From contig NZ_JARLTC010000013.1 of the NCBI RefSeq assembly GCF_029382225.1, positions 1-64,000 of the forward strand: a DNA stretch of 64,000 nucleotides, read 5' to 3'. Positions 43,119 through 51,152 of this stretch are shown here, piece after piece; positions within the stretch are counted from its first letter, which is position 1; each line of letters begins with the position of its first letter. The notes beneath the pieces are model-generated. The model had not been told where the DNA came from, did not search any database, and saw only the letters and a list, made by a program, of their open reading frames with translations. Position numbers and translations under genes: made by a program. Source of the stretch: Spongiactinospora sp. TRM90649 (GTDB taxonomy: Bacteria; Actinomycetota; Actinomycetes; Streptosporangiales; Streptosporangiaceae).

Positions 43119-43793
43119 CTAGTCGTCGTTGGTCAGGCCGGCTTCGTGGGCGAGGATGGCGGCCTGGACGCGGTTGTTCAGGGACAGGCGGAAGAGGATG
43201 GCGCTGACGTGGGATTTGACGGTACCTTCTGAGAGGAAGAGTTCGCGGCCGATGTCCTGGTTGGACATGCCTCGGCCGAGGAGGGTGAGGACCTCGCGTT
43301 CGCGGGGGGTGAGGGTGTCGGCGCGGGCGCGGGCCCTGGTGGTGCGGGAGAGTTCGCCGGTGCCGAGGTGGGCGATGACCTTGCGGGTGATGGCCGGGGA
43401 GAGGTAGGCCGCGCCGGAGGCGACCGCGCGGACGCCGAAGATCAGTTCGCGGGGGTCGGCGGCCTTCAGGAGGAAGCCGTCCGCGCCCTCGTCGAGGGCC
43501 CGGGCGACGTACTCGTCCTCGCCGAAGGTGGTGAGCATGACCACGGCGACGTCCGGTGCGGCGGTGCGGAGTTCGGCGGCGGCGGCGAGGCCGTCCAGCC
43601 GGGGCATGCGGATGTCCAGCAGGACGATGTCGGGCCGGTGCTCGACCGCCAGGTTCACGGCCTCGCGGCCGTCGGCGGCCTCGGCGACCACCTCGATGCC
43701 GGAGTCGGCCGCCAGGATGGCTCGCACGCCCGCCCGGATCATGGCCTCGTCGTCGGCCAGCAGTACGCGAATCGGTCCGCCCTGCGGCGTCAT
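43119..43793 (-). CDS. NarL/LuxR-type response regulator
   Basis: A 224-aa protein. The receiver domain has ADDEAMIRAG, the phosphorylated Asp in DIVLLDIRMPRLDG, Thr/Ser in VVMLTTFGEDEYV and Lys in GFLLKAADPRELI. A linker leads to a LuxR helix-turn-helix (LTPREREVLTLLGRGMSNQDIGRELFLSEGTVKSHVSAILFRL). Its start overlaps the histidine-kinase stop by 4 nt, so they form one operon. The signal is unknown. Confidence 0.92.
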   Translation of the reverse strand: MTPQGGPIRVLLADDEAMIRAGVRAILAADSGIEVVAEAADGREAVNLAVEHRPDIVLLDIRMPRLDGLAAAAELRTAAPDVAVVMLTTFGEDEYVARALDEGADGFLLKAADPRELIFGVRAVASGAAYLSPAITRKVIAHLGTGELSRTTRARARADTLTPREREVLTLLGRGMSNQDIGRELFLSEGTVKSHVSAILFRLSLNNRVQAAILAHEAGLTNDD

Positions 43794-44767
43794 GGCTGGT
43801 CCTCGGGGCTTGAAGGGAGGCTGGCGGTCACCGCGAAGCCGGTGGAGTTCGGGCCCGCGCGCAGGGTGCCGCCGAGGAGGCGGACGCGTTCGCGCAGGCC
43901 CGCGAGACCGGTGCCGCCGCCCGGCGGGAGCGGCGTGGCTCGGGCCGGGGTGCTGACGACCGAGACGGTGACGGTCCCGGCGGTGCGTTCGAGACGGACC
44001 AGCACGTCGGCGCCGGGCGCGTGGCGGGCCGCGTTGGTCAGCGACTCCCGCACCACCCGGTGGACGGCCCGGTCCAGCAGCGGGGGCAGCGCCTCGGACG
44101 GCCCGTCACGGCGCAGATCGACCGCCATGCCCGCCTCCCGCGCCCGTGCCACGAGCGCCTCGACGGACTCGTCCGGCGGCTCGATGGGCGCCTGTTCCTC
44201 GCGCAGCACCCCGATCGTACGGCTTAGCCGTTCGGTCGCCGCGACCGCCGAGGCGCGCAGCAGGGCCGCCGCCTCCCGGTTCCGCTCGCCCATGTCCGAG
44301 GCCAGTTCCAGCGCCCCCGCCCGCAGCGCGATCAGCGCCAGGTCGTGCCCGAGAGAGTCGTGCATGTCCTGGGCGATCCTGGCGCGCTCCCGGTATCGGA
44401 CGCGCTCGGCGACGAACTCGCGTTCGCGTTCGAGCCGGTCCGCCCGTTCGCGGCTGACCCGTACCAGTTCGGCCTGCTGACGGCGGAAGCGTCCAGCCAG
44501 CCACGGCAGCGCTACGAAGACCCCGAGGACCACCAGCGAGGTGACGCCCGCCCAGAAGTCCGCCGCCACGGCGATGCCCGCGCCCGGCACGGCGGCGGCG
44601 AGCAGGATCACCACGCCCTGGCGTACTGGCAGGTGGCGTCCGTGCAGGTAGGCCACCACGGCGAACACGCCGAAGAGGGCCTGCCGCCACAGCGGCGGCT
44701 GGTCCATGTACAGGCCGTTGACCAGGCAGGATCCCGCGATCACCGCTAGGAACACACCGTTTCTCAC
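43790..44767 (-). CDS. HisKA_3-type sensor histidine kinase
   Basis: A 325-aa membrane kinase with four or five N-terminal helices and no large extracellular domain, so it probably senses something in the membrane. The phosphorylated His is in RARIAQDMHDSLGHDLALI. The ATPase domain has VRESLTNAARHAPGADVLV (N box), GGGTGLAGLRERVRLLGG (G box) and a short end. GTG 44767 gives the family length. It overlaps the response-regulator start. It probably controls a membrane or envelope function. Confidence 0.9.
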   Translation of the reverse strand: MRNGVFLAVIAGSCLVNGLYMDQPPLWRQALFGVFAVVAYLHGRHLPVRQGVVILLAAAVPGAGIAVAADFWAGVTSLVVLGVFVALPWLAGRFRRQQAELVRVSRERADRLEREREFVAERVRYRERARIAQDMHDSLGHDLALIALRAGALELASDMGERNREAAALLRASAVAATERLSRTIGVLREEQAPIEPPDESVEALVARAREAGMAVDLRRDGPSEALPPLLDRAVHRVVRESLTNAARHAPGADVLVRLERTAGTVTVSVVSTPARATPLPPGGGTGLAGLRERVRLLGGTLRAGPNSTGFAVTASLPSSPEDQP

Positions 44768-44873
44768 GTGCTTCTCACGCGTTCGACACTATCGAGCGCT
44801 TCTGGAGCGGACATCCGACGATCCGCCGCACCCGCCCCCACCGAAAGTCGGAGTCGTTATCTTTCCGTTATGT

Positions 44874-44916
44874 GAGATCAGGTGAGAGTCCCGAATCCGG
44901 GGGCATTCTTGATCTC
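44874..44916 (+). promoter_or_regulatory. Structured leader upstream of the SigB/F-type sigma gene
   Basis: GAGATCA (44874-44880) and TGATCTC (44910-44916) are perfect complements enclosing a second hairpin CCCG-AATC-CGGG (44890-44901). Further down lie GAGGC-GT-GCCTC (44951-44962) and CATGG...CCATG around a T6 run (about 44965-44983). The set looks like a regulated leader of about 150 nt before ATG 45018, but matches no riboswitch I know. Confidence 0.45.
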
Positions 44917-45017
44917 GAAGTCCAGCAGAGGGGCTTCGTCTCACGCGAATGAGGCGTGCCTCTGCATGGGCTTTTTTCCATGGACGGGGCCGCTCACAAT
45001 CTGACTGGAGCAGCGAA

Positions 45018-45788
45018 ATGGCCGTCCTGGACCGCACGATCGATCAGATGACCGCCGAAGACCTGCTGGCCGAGATGGCCAGGCCCGAGATCTCGGAGCT
45101 GGAGCGGGTCCGCGTCCGCGAGCGCCTGGTGGAGATGCACGAGGGTCTGGTCGCCGACGTCACCCGCCGCTACCGCTACCGCGGCGAGCCCATGGAGGAC
45201 CTGCGCCAGGCCGCCTACGTCGGCCTGATGAAGGCCATCAACGGCTTCGACGGCGCGCTCGGCCATGAGTTCAGGGGCTACGCGATGATCACCATGATGG
45301 GCGAGGTCAAGCGCCACTTCCGGGACCGCACCTGGGCCGTCAAGGTCCCGCGCGTCTACCAGGAGCGCCGCCTGGAGATCAACAAGATCACCGCCGAGCT
45401 GACCCAGACGCTGGGCCACTCCCCCACCGTCGCCGAGCTGGCCGCCCGGATGAAGATCTCCGAGGAGGACGTGCTGCTCGCCCTGGAGGCGTCCGGCGCC
45501 TACAGCGCGCTGTCCCTGGACGCCCCGGTCGGCTCCGGCGAGGACGCCGCCGACCTGAGCGACTTCCTCCCCGCGCAGGACGAGTCGCTGGACACCCTGC
45601 TCGACCGGCACTCGGTCAAGCCGCTCATCGACGCGCTGCCGGTCCGCGAGCGCAACATCCTGCTCATGCGGTTCTACGGGAACATGACCCAGGCCGAGAT
45701 CGCCGCCGAGTTCGGCATCTCCCAGATGCACGTCTCCCGCATCCTGCGGGCCGTGCTCACCAAGCTGCGCACCACGCTGTCCAACTGA
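45018..45788 (+). CDS. SigB/SigF/SigG-type RNA polymerase sigma factor
   Basis: A 256-aa sigma factor with regions 2, 3 and 4 and no region 1.1. Region 2 is EGLVADVTRRYRYRGEPMEDLRQAAYVGLMKAINGFDGALGHEFRGYAMITMMGEVKRHFRDRTWAVKVPR; region 3 is QTLGHSPTVAELAARMKISEEDVL; region 4 is LPVRERNILLMRFYGNMTQAEIAAEFGISQMHVSRILRAVLTKLR. This is the actinobacterial stress/development group. ATG 45018 has GGAG upstream. It is monocistronic; no anti-sigma gene is adjacent, which is unusual for the group. Confidence 0.9.
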   Translation: MAVLDRTIDQMTAEDLLAEMARPEISELERVRVRERLVEMHEGLVADVTRRYRYRGEPMEDLRQAAYVGLMKAINGFDGALGHEFRGYAMITMMGEVKRHFRDRTWAVKVPRVYQERRLEINKITAELTQTLGHSPTVAELAARMKISEEDVLLALEASGAYSALSLDAPVGSGEDAADLSDFLPAQDESLDTLLDRHSVKPLIDALPVRERNILLMRFYGNMTQAEIAAEFGISQMHVSRILRAVLTKLRTTLSN

Positions 45789-45811
45789 CCACGCCGGGGG
45801 GGCGGGGAGAA

Positions 45812-45850
45812 GACGCCGTCCGGGCCTTGACCATCGGCCCGGACGGCGTC
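45812..45850. terminator. Strong hairpin terminator after the sigma gene
   Basis: GACGCCGTCCGGGCC and GGCCCGGACGGCGTC form a perfect 15-bp stem around a 9-nt loop, followed by GTTTTC. It lies between the sigma stop and the PhoX stop and probably works in both directions. Confidence 0.85.
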
Positions 45851-45872
45851 GTTTTCGTCGCTCTCTATCTGG

Positions 45873-47981
45873 CTATGCGCCGATGTTCCTGCCCTTGGCG
45901 TGCCAGGCGACCGCCACGGACGGACGCGGCTGGGAGTCACCGCCGTCCGGCCAGCGGCTGGACGGGTTGTCGGGGTTCGCGCCGTTCGTCTCGCCAGGGT
46001 GCTGGACCGCGACGAACACGCTGAGCCCGTCGGAGGTCACCAGCGGGCCGCAGGTCTCCGCCCCCACCGGCACGGTGAGGAACTGCCGCAGGTGCCCGCG
46101 CTCGCGCCCGGTCACCGGCATCGCGAACAGGCCGTCGTTCTTGGCCAGCGCGTTGCCGTCGGTGGAGATCCACAGGTTGCCCTCGCGGTCGAACGCCACG
46201 TTGTCCGGGCAGGAGATCGGCGAGACCTGGGTCTTGTCGAACCCGGCGAAATAGGTGGTCGGGTCGGTCGGGTCGCCGCAGACCAGCGGAAGCGACCAGG
46301 AGAACGCGCTCGCCGCCGCGTCGTCGCGGCGCTCGACGATCTCCAGGACGTGCCCGTGCTTGTTCGACGGACGCGGGTTGGCCTCGTCCACCTGGGCCGC
46401 CGTGCGGTTGGTGTTGTTGGTGAGCGCGACGTAGATCCCGCCGGTCACCGGGTTGCGCTCGACGTCCTCCGGGCGGTCCATCTTGGTCGCGCCCACCTTG
46501 TCGGCGGCCGTGCGCGTGTAGACGAGGACCTCCTCGGCCGTCATCCCCTCGACGAACGACTTCTTACCGCTGACCAGCGGGATCCACTCGCCGGAGCCGT
46601 CGAACAGGCCGTCGGCGGGCAGGCGTCCCGAGCCGTCGATCTCGCTCTTCGGGCTGTCGCCGGTGAACCGCGCCACGTAGAGGGTGCCCTCGTCCAGGAG
46701 GGTGCGGTTGTGCCGGTCGAAGCCGGGGATGTAGCGGTCCTTGGACACGAACTTGTAGATGTACTCGAACCGGGAGTCGTCGCCCATGTAGGCGACGAGC
46801 CTGCCGTCCCTGGACAGGGTGGTGGTGGCCGCCTCGTGGGCGAACCGGCCGAGCGCGGTGCGCTTGATCGGGGTGGAGTCCGGGTCGAAGGGGTCGATCT
46901 CCACGATCCACCCGAAGCGGTTGATCTCGTTCGGGTGCTTGGCGAGGTCGAAGCGCTCCTCGATCCGGTCGAACCGACGGCTTCCGCTGGGGATGGCGGT
47001 GGTCACGCTCACGCCGTACCGCTGCAGGTACGGCTTCTGCGCCTCTGGCACGCCGTTGCCGCCGACGAAGTACTGGTTGAAGTTCTCCTCGGCGGTCAGG
47101 ATCGTGCCCCACGGGGTGGAGCCCCCCGCGCAGTTGTTGATCGTGCCGATCGGGGCCACGCCCTTCGGGTCGGCCGCCGTCCGCAGCAGGGCAGAACCCG
47201 CCGCCGGGCCGCTGAACCGCATCGGGGTCTGCGCCGTGATCCGGCGGTTGTAGCGGCGGCGGCCCTTGGTGACCAGCCGCCACTGCCCCGTACGGCCGAC
47301 CCGCTCGATCTCCGCGACGGACCCGCCGTGCGCGGCCAGCCCGATCCTGATCTGCTCCTCCGTGGCCGCCGTCCCGTCGGTGTAACCGCGGAACATGAGC
47401 GCCTCGTCGGTGTACTCGTGGTTGACCCACAGCAGCGCGCGGTCCTTGCCGCCGAGCGGGAAGATCGCCACGAAGTCGCAGTTGTAGCCGAACTGCGCGG
47501 CCTGGGCCGCGGCGGTCTGGTTGTCGAAGTCGAACTCCGGCGCGCCCGGCAGCACCGGGTCGCCCCAGCGCACCACGACGGCCGAGCGGTAGCCCTCGGG
47601 CACGGTCAGCTTGTCGTCGGTGTTCGGCGGAACGGCGGTGAAGCGCAGCGAGCCGTTGCCGCCGCCGTGTCCCCGGTCGCCCGCGAGCCCCGCGACGTCC
47701 GGGTCCGCCGGGTTCGTGGAGGCCATGGCGGGGACGGCCGCCGCCGTGAGGGTGGTGGCGCCGGCGCCCACGGCGAGCGCGCCGAGAGCCCCGGCCCGGA
47801 GAACCCCCCGGCGGGACAGGGCCTCGGCGACGATGTCACCGAAGTATCGGTTCTCGGTCGTGTTGGGTACGTCGTGCGAGCAGGCGTTACCGCAGCGGAA
47901 CTGGCAGGTGAGCGCGCTTCGACCGGCCTGATGCTGGGTCGTCAGCAGCGGCAGCAGCCCGCGCGGCGAGGGATTGGCCAC
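45873..47981 (-). CDS. phoX: PhoX-type (DUF839) secreted phosphatase with Tat signal
   Basis: A 702-aa secreted calcium/iron-dependent phosphatase. A long n-region (1-55) with CQFRCGNACSHDVPN precedes the Tat motif SRRGVLRAGALG near residue 56, as in other actinobacterial PhoX proteins. The mature domain includes LLWVNHEYTDEALMF, NNCAGGSTPWGTILTAEENFNQYFVG, MDRPEDVERNPVTGGIYVALTNN and the C-terminal ISCPDNVAFDREGNLWISTDGN. GTG 47981 has GGAGG 5 nt upstream. A PHO box (48029-48050) precedes it, so it should be induced under phosphate limitation by PhoP. Confidence 0.93.
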   Translation of the reverse strand: MANPSPRGLLPLLTTQHQAGRSALTCQFRCGNACSHDVPNTTENRYFGDIVAEALSRRGVLRAGALGALAVGAGATTLTAAAVPAMASTNPADPDVAGLAGDRGHGGGNGSLRFTAVPPNTDDKLTVPEGYRSAVVVRWGDPVLPGAPEFDFDNQTAAAQAAQFGYNCDFVAIFPLGGKDRALLWVNHEYTDEALMFRGYTDGTAATEEQIRIGLAAHGGSVAEIERVGRTGQWRLVTKGRRRYNRRITAQTPMRFSGPAAGSALLRTAADPKGVAPIGTINNCAGGSTPWGTILTAEENFNQYFVGGNGVPEAQKPYLQRYGVSVTTAIPSGSRRFDRIEERFDLAKHPNEINRFGWIVEIDPFDPDSTPIKRTALGRFAHEAATTTLSRDGRLVAYMGDDSRFEYIYKFVSKDRYIPGFDRHNRTLLDEGTLYVARFTGDSPKSEIDGSGRLPADGLFDGSGEWIPLVSGKKSFVEGMTAEEVLVYTRTAADKVGATKMDRPEDVERNPVTGGIYVALTNNTNRTAAQVDEANPRPSNKHGHVLEIVERRDDAAASAFSWSLPLVCGDPTDPTTYFAGFDKTQVSPISCPDNVAFDREGNLWISTDGNALAKNDGLFAMPVTGRERGHLRQFLTVPVGAETCGPLVTSDGLSVFVAVQHPGETNGANPDNPSSRWPDGGDSQPRPSVAVAWHAKGRNIGA

Positions 47982-48028
47982 CGATCCTCCAAATTTTTCA
48001 CGAGTTATCCCGCCGGGACGCTACGGTC

Positions 48029-48050
48029 GCCGTCCGAACCTCGGGTGAAC
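48029..48050 (-). promoter_or_regulatory. PHO box (two 11-bp direct repeats) before phoX
   Basis: The minus strand reads GTTCACCCGAG then GTTCGGACGGC, two 11-nt units each beginning GTTC, the pattern bound by PhoP in Streptomyces (consensus GTTCACC). The box ends 47 bp before the phoX start, a suitable place for activation. Confidence 0.75.
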
Positions 48051-48099
48051 GATGCCTGCCCGATCGATGAACCGTTGGGACCAGGGCATGATGGGTGGC

Positions 48100-48546
48100 G
48101 TGCCACCGCTGAAGCCCGCCCCCGACAAGGTCCGCGCGGCGCTCGACGCCCAGCTCGCCGTCCTCGACGAACCCGCCTACGACGGGCCGGACAACGCCGG
48201 GACGATGCTGGGCGCGTGCGTGCCCGCGGTACTGCGGGCCTACGAGCGCGGGCTGCGGCCGGAACGGGAGGCGGCGCGCTATGCCGTCCGCCACCTGCTC
48301 GACCGGCTGGCCTCGACCGCGCCGGGGCGATCCGTCGAGGTGCGGGTGCCGCCCTACGCGGCGGTGCAGTGCGTGGAGGGCCCCCGCCACACGCGGGGCA
48401 CGCCGCCCAATGTGGTGGAAATGGACGGGCGTACCTGGCTCGAACTGGCCACCGGCGCGCTGACCTGGGCGGACGCGACGGCGCAGGGCCGGATCGACGC
48501 CAGCGGGGCACGGGCAGACCTGTCCGAGTACCTCCCGGTGCGCTGA
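48100..48546 (+). CDS. Sterol-carrier (SCP2-like) family protein
   Basis: About 148 aa from GTG 48100, ending in DLSEYLPVR. Recognisable stretches are [62 protein letters not shown] and [25 protein letters not shown], as in the sterol-carrier family that lies near purF in many actinomycetes. CATGAT at about 48087-48092 is 7 nt before the GTG, suggesting a leaderless start; ATG 48052 is the alternative. It lies divergent from phoX. Ligand and role are unknown. Confidence 0.75.
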   Translation: MPPLKPAPDKVRAALDAQLAVLDEPAYDGPDNAGTMLGACVPAVLRAYERGLRPEREAARYAVRHLLDRLASTAPGRSVEVRVPPYAAVQCVEGPRHTRGTPPNVVEMDGRTWLELATGALTWADATAQGRIDASGARADLSEYLPVR

Positions 48547-48583
48547 GCGGGCGGTCTCGTCTGGGGCTTCGGCCTTTCGGTTC

Positions 48584-49690
48584 CTACTCCCCCGACATCT
48601 CGCCCGGCTGGACACCGAGTTTGATCTCCACGCAGCGCTGGGCCTGCTCCTGGGTGGGCAGCCGCATGCACTCGCTGAAGTTCGTGTAGAACCAGGTGAA
48701 CAGGGCGACGGCGAGGATCAGCGTGAGCACGCTCAGGGCGATCCCGACCCAGGCCCGGCCGGTGTTGGCGCGGCGGGTCAGCGCGATGATCCCGAAGATG
48801 ATGCCGACGATCGCGACGATCACGCCGAGCCCGCACAGGAAGAGCAGGAACAGGCTCATGATGCCTAGCACCAGCGCGGTCGTACCGAACCCACCCCCAC
48901 GCCGAGGCGCACCGTAGGGCGCCCCGTACTCACCCCCGCCGCCCCCGGCACCCCCGCCGCCGGTGCCATACGGAGGTTGCGGCGGATAGGAGGGCGGCCG
49001 CCCATGCCCTTCGGCCCCAGCCTGCCCGGGATAACCCGGCGTCCCCGGATACCCCCCCTGCCCCGGCTGACCGGCACCACCGGGCTGACCGGCGCTCGGC
49101 TGACCTGGGTAGCCGTACTGACCCGCCTGCTCGGGTTGCCCCGATTCACCGGGACCACCGGCTTGACCAGGGCCGCCGGGCTGGTCAGGTGGCTCGGCCT
49201 GCTCCCCGTAGGCCCTGCGCCCATCGGAGGCGGCGCCGCCCTCGTCGTACTCGTCGGAACGGCCTGCGGGCGTGCCTCGCTCGCCGTACTCTCCGGGCCC
49301 TTCAGGGGGTGCTCCCCAATCGCCGTATTCGTGGGAACGGCCGGAGGCCGTGCCGGGCCCGCCGTACACTCCCGCGCGGCCCGGTGGGGTCCATGGGGTG
49401 CCGGGTTCGTCCGGTTGGGGCGAGGTGGCGGGTGGGGGCTGGTCGTAGCGGGACGGTTGTTGCGAGACCGGGGGCTCCTGGCCGTGTTCGTTCTCGTGGT
49501 CGCCGTTGGGGGCGTCCTCCCAGCCGGGATAGGACGGAGGCTTCGTGCCGGGCACGGGGTACGCGCGGGTCTCGTCCGTGCCCTCCGAGTCCTCTGGCCG
49601 CTCCGGACGCTCCGGCCGCTCATGGCCGGGCTCGTCGGGGTCCGGGTCCCGCTCGGACTCCGGCCGGTTGGGGTCCCCTGGTGTTGTCAC
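48584..49690 (-). CDS. Pro/Gly-rich DUF4190 membrane protein
   Basis: A 368-aa protein. Residues 1-260 are low-complexity and disordered, with Glu/Arg/Pro-rich then Gly/Pro/Tyr/Gln-rich stretches (repeats such as PGQ, QPGG, YPGQ). Residues about 270-335 hold the DUF4190 pair of helices (TALVLGIMSLFLLFLCGLGVIVAIVGIIFGIIAL, RAWVGIALSVLTLILAVALFTWFYTNF). The C terminus carries CMRLPTQEQAQRCVEIKLG with two Cys, possibly outside the membrane. Role unknown. It ends 37 bp from the convergent SCP-like gene. Confidence 0.8.
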   Translation of the reverse strand: MTTPGDPNRPESERDPDPDEPGHERPERPERPEDSEGTDETRAYPVPGTKPPSYPGWEDAPNGDHENEHGQEPPVSQQPSRYDQPPPATSPQPDEPGTPWTPPGRAGVYGGPGTASGRSHEYGDWGAPPEGPGEYGERGTPAGRSDEYDEGGAASDGRRAYGEQAEPPDQPGGPGQAGGPGESGQPEQAGQYGYPGQPSAGQPGGAGQPGQGGYPGTPGYPGQAGAEGHGRPPSYPPQPPYGTGGGGAGGGGGEYGAPYGAPRRGGGFGTTALVLGIMSLFLLFLCGLGVIVAIVGIIFGIIALTRRANTGRAWVGIALSVLTLILAVALFTWFYTNFSECMRLPTQEQAQRCVEIKLGVQPGEMSGE

Positions 49691-49846
49691 GTCTTCGATC
49701 TCCCGACCTTCGAACAGGCATGCCGGTACCCCTCACCTTCGCCCGCGCCCCCGCCGAACCCCGCGCGGACACGGCAAAGCCCGGGCGATCCTTCGACATC
49801 TCTCCCCAAAGGGGCGAGAAAGGCCCCTCGCGGGCAAGATGAACGC

Positions 49847-50290
49847 ATGCTCGACGAGACCCAGGCCTATGCGCTCCTGCAGGTCATGAAGCCCTTCCGC
49901 AACCTCATCGCGAGCGGGCTGGCCGAACTCGATCTGCACGCGGGCCAGGAGATGCTGCTCAACCAGCTCTGGCGCGAGGACGGCATCACGCAGAGCGAGC
50001 TGATCGAACGCCTGGGCGTGGAACCGCCGACGGTGACCAAGACCCTCCAGCGGCTGGAGCGAGCCGGAGTGGTGCGCCGTGAGCCCGACCCCGGCCGCCG
50101 TCGCATGATCCGGGTGTTCCTCACCGAGCGCGGTCACGAGCTGCGCGAGCCGGTGGAGGCCGTCTGGCGCGGGGCCGAGGAACGCATGCTCAGCGGGCTC
50201 AGTGACCAGGAGCGGGCCGCCGTGGCGACGATCCTGCCGAAGATGGCCTCCTCCCTCTCGGCTTTCCATCCGCACCGTCCGTGTGGTTAG
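49847..50290 (+). CDS. MarR-family regulator next to an SDR gene
   Basis: A 147-aa winged-helix protein: LLQVMKPFRNLIASGLAEL, then GQEMLLNQLWREDGITQSELIERLGVEPPTVTKTLQRLERAGVVRREPDPGRRRMIRVFLTERG. ATG 49847 follows a CAAGAT -10 box by 6 nt (leaderless). Its stop codon overlaps a strong palindrome that probably controls the SDR gene 40 bp downstream. Confidence 0.88.
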   Translation: MLDETQAYALLQVMKPFRNLIASGLAELDLHAGQEMLLNQLWREDGITQSELIERLGVEPPTVTKTLQRLERAGVVRREPDPGRRRMIRVFLTERGHELREPVEAVWRGAEERMLSGLSDQERAAVATILPKMASSLSAFHPHRPCG

Positions 50291-50310
50291 CTGGCTAATT
50301 AGCCGACTAA
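50287..50310. promoter_or_regulatory. 24-bp near-perfect palindrome, candidate MarR operator
   Basis: TTAG-CT-GGCTAATTAGCC-GA-CTAA: the inner 12 bp and the outer 4-bp arms are exactly symmetrical, with a 2-bp mismatch between. It overlaps the marR stop codon and ends 19 bp before GTG 50330 of the SDR gene. Confidence 0.75.
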
Positions 50311-50329
50311 ATCACCATACGGGGGAAAC

Positions 50330-51109
50330 GTGCGTACTGCACTCACCGACAAGGTCGTCCTGGTCACCGGAGCGTCCGCGGGCATCGGCGCGGCCACGGC
50401 CGTCGCCTACGGGCGTGAGGGCGCCAGGGTCGCGCTGACCTACAACACCGGCCCCGAGCGCGCCACAGAGGTCGCCAAACGCGTCCAGGAGGCCGGTGGA
50501 GAGGCGTTGACCGTCCATCTGGACCTAGAGCGCCACGAGACCATTCAGGCCGCTGTAGAGGCCGTCAGGGGCCACTGGGGCACAGTGGACGTCCTGGTGG
50601 CCAATGCCGTCCGCTGGGGCACCATCAGGCCCGGCAGCATGCGCTTCGAGGATGTGCCAGCCGCCGAGTGGACGGCGGCGATGCACGCCAACGTGGTGGG
50701 CAACGCGCTGCTGGCGCGGGCCGTCCTACCCGGCATGCGGGCCCGGGGCTTCGGCCGCATCGTCCTGGTCTCCTCCGGCATCGCCGAGGAGGGCGTACCC
50801 GGCCCCGGCCCGTACGGCACCGCCAAGAGCGCGCTGCACGGCATGGCCCGCGCGCTCGCCTGGGAGGCAGGCCCCGACGGCGTGCTCGTCAACGTCGTCG
50901 CCGCCGGTCTCACCCACACCGAGCGCGAACGGCCGTTCGCCGACGAACTGTTCGACGCCATCGCCGCGCGCACGCCGTCCCGGCGCCTGTCGTCCACCGA
51001 CGACGTGGCCGGCCTGATTCTTTACCTTGGCTCCCCCGCCAACGGAAACCTCACAGGTGAGGTGGTCAGGGACGGTTCCAATGCCGGGCGCACGGTTCAC
51101 ACCATGTGA
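50330..51109 (+). CDS. SDR-family oxidoreductase
   Basis: A 259-aa classical SDR. The cofactor motif is VLVTGASAGIGAATAVAYG; the catalytic Ser and Tyr-x-x-x-Lys are in VLVSSGIAEEG and GPYGTAKSAL, and the C-terminal LSSTDDVAGLILYLGSPANGNLTGEVV is typical. The TYNTGPERA segment at strand 2 suggests NADP preference. GTG 50330 follows GGGGGAAAC. Its substrate is unknown; the adjacent MarR gene probably controls it. Confidence 0.88.
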   Translation: MRTALTDKVVLVTGASAGIGAATAVAYGREGARVALTYNTGPERATEVAKRVQEAGGEALTVHLDLERHETIQAAVEAVRGHWGTVDVLVANAVRWGTIRPGSMRFEDVPAAEWTAAMHANVVGNALLARAVLPGMRARGFGRIVLVSSGIAEEGVPGPGPYGTAKSALHGMARALAWEAGPDGVLVNVVAAGLTHTERERPFADELFDAIAARTPSRRLSSTDDVAGLILYLGSPANGNLTGEVVRDGSNAGRTVHTM

Positions 51110-51139
51110 CCCCTGGCGCGAGCTCAGAACGGCCCGACT

Positions 51140-51145
51140 TAGACT
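51140..51145 (+). promoter_or_regulatory. -10 box for a leaderless purF start
   Basis: TAGACT lies 7 nt before GTG 51153. It defines the purF start, which gives the catalytic Cys a short propeptide as in other PurF proteins. Confidence 0.5.
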
Positions 51146-51152
51146 GAAGCAC

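Noticed and set aside
45018..45788. Sigma gene as part of an operon with an anti-sigma factor
   Set aside because: It is flanked by a terminator and a convergent phosphatase gene, with no anti-sigma gene on either side.
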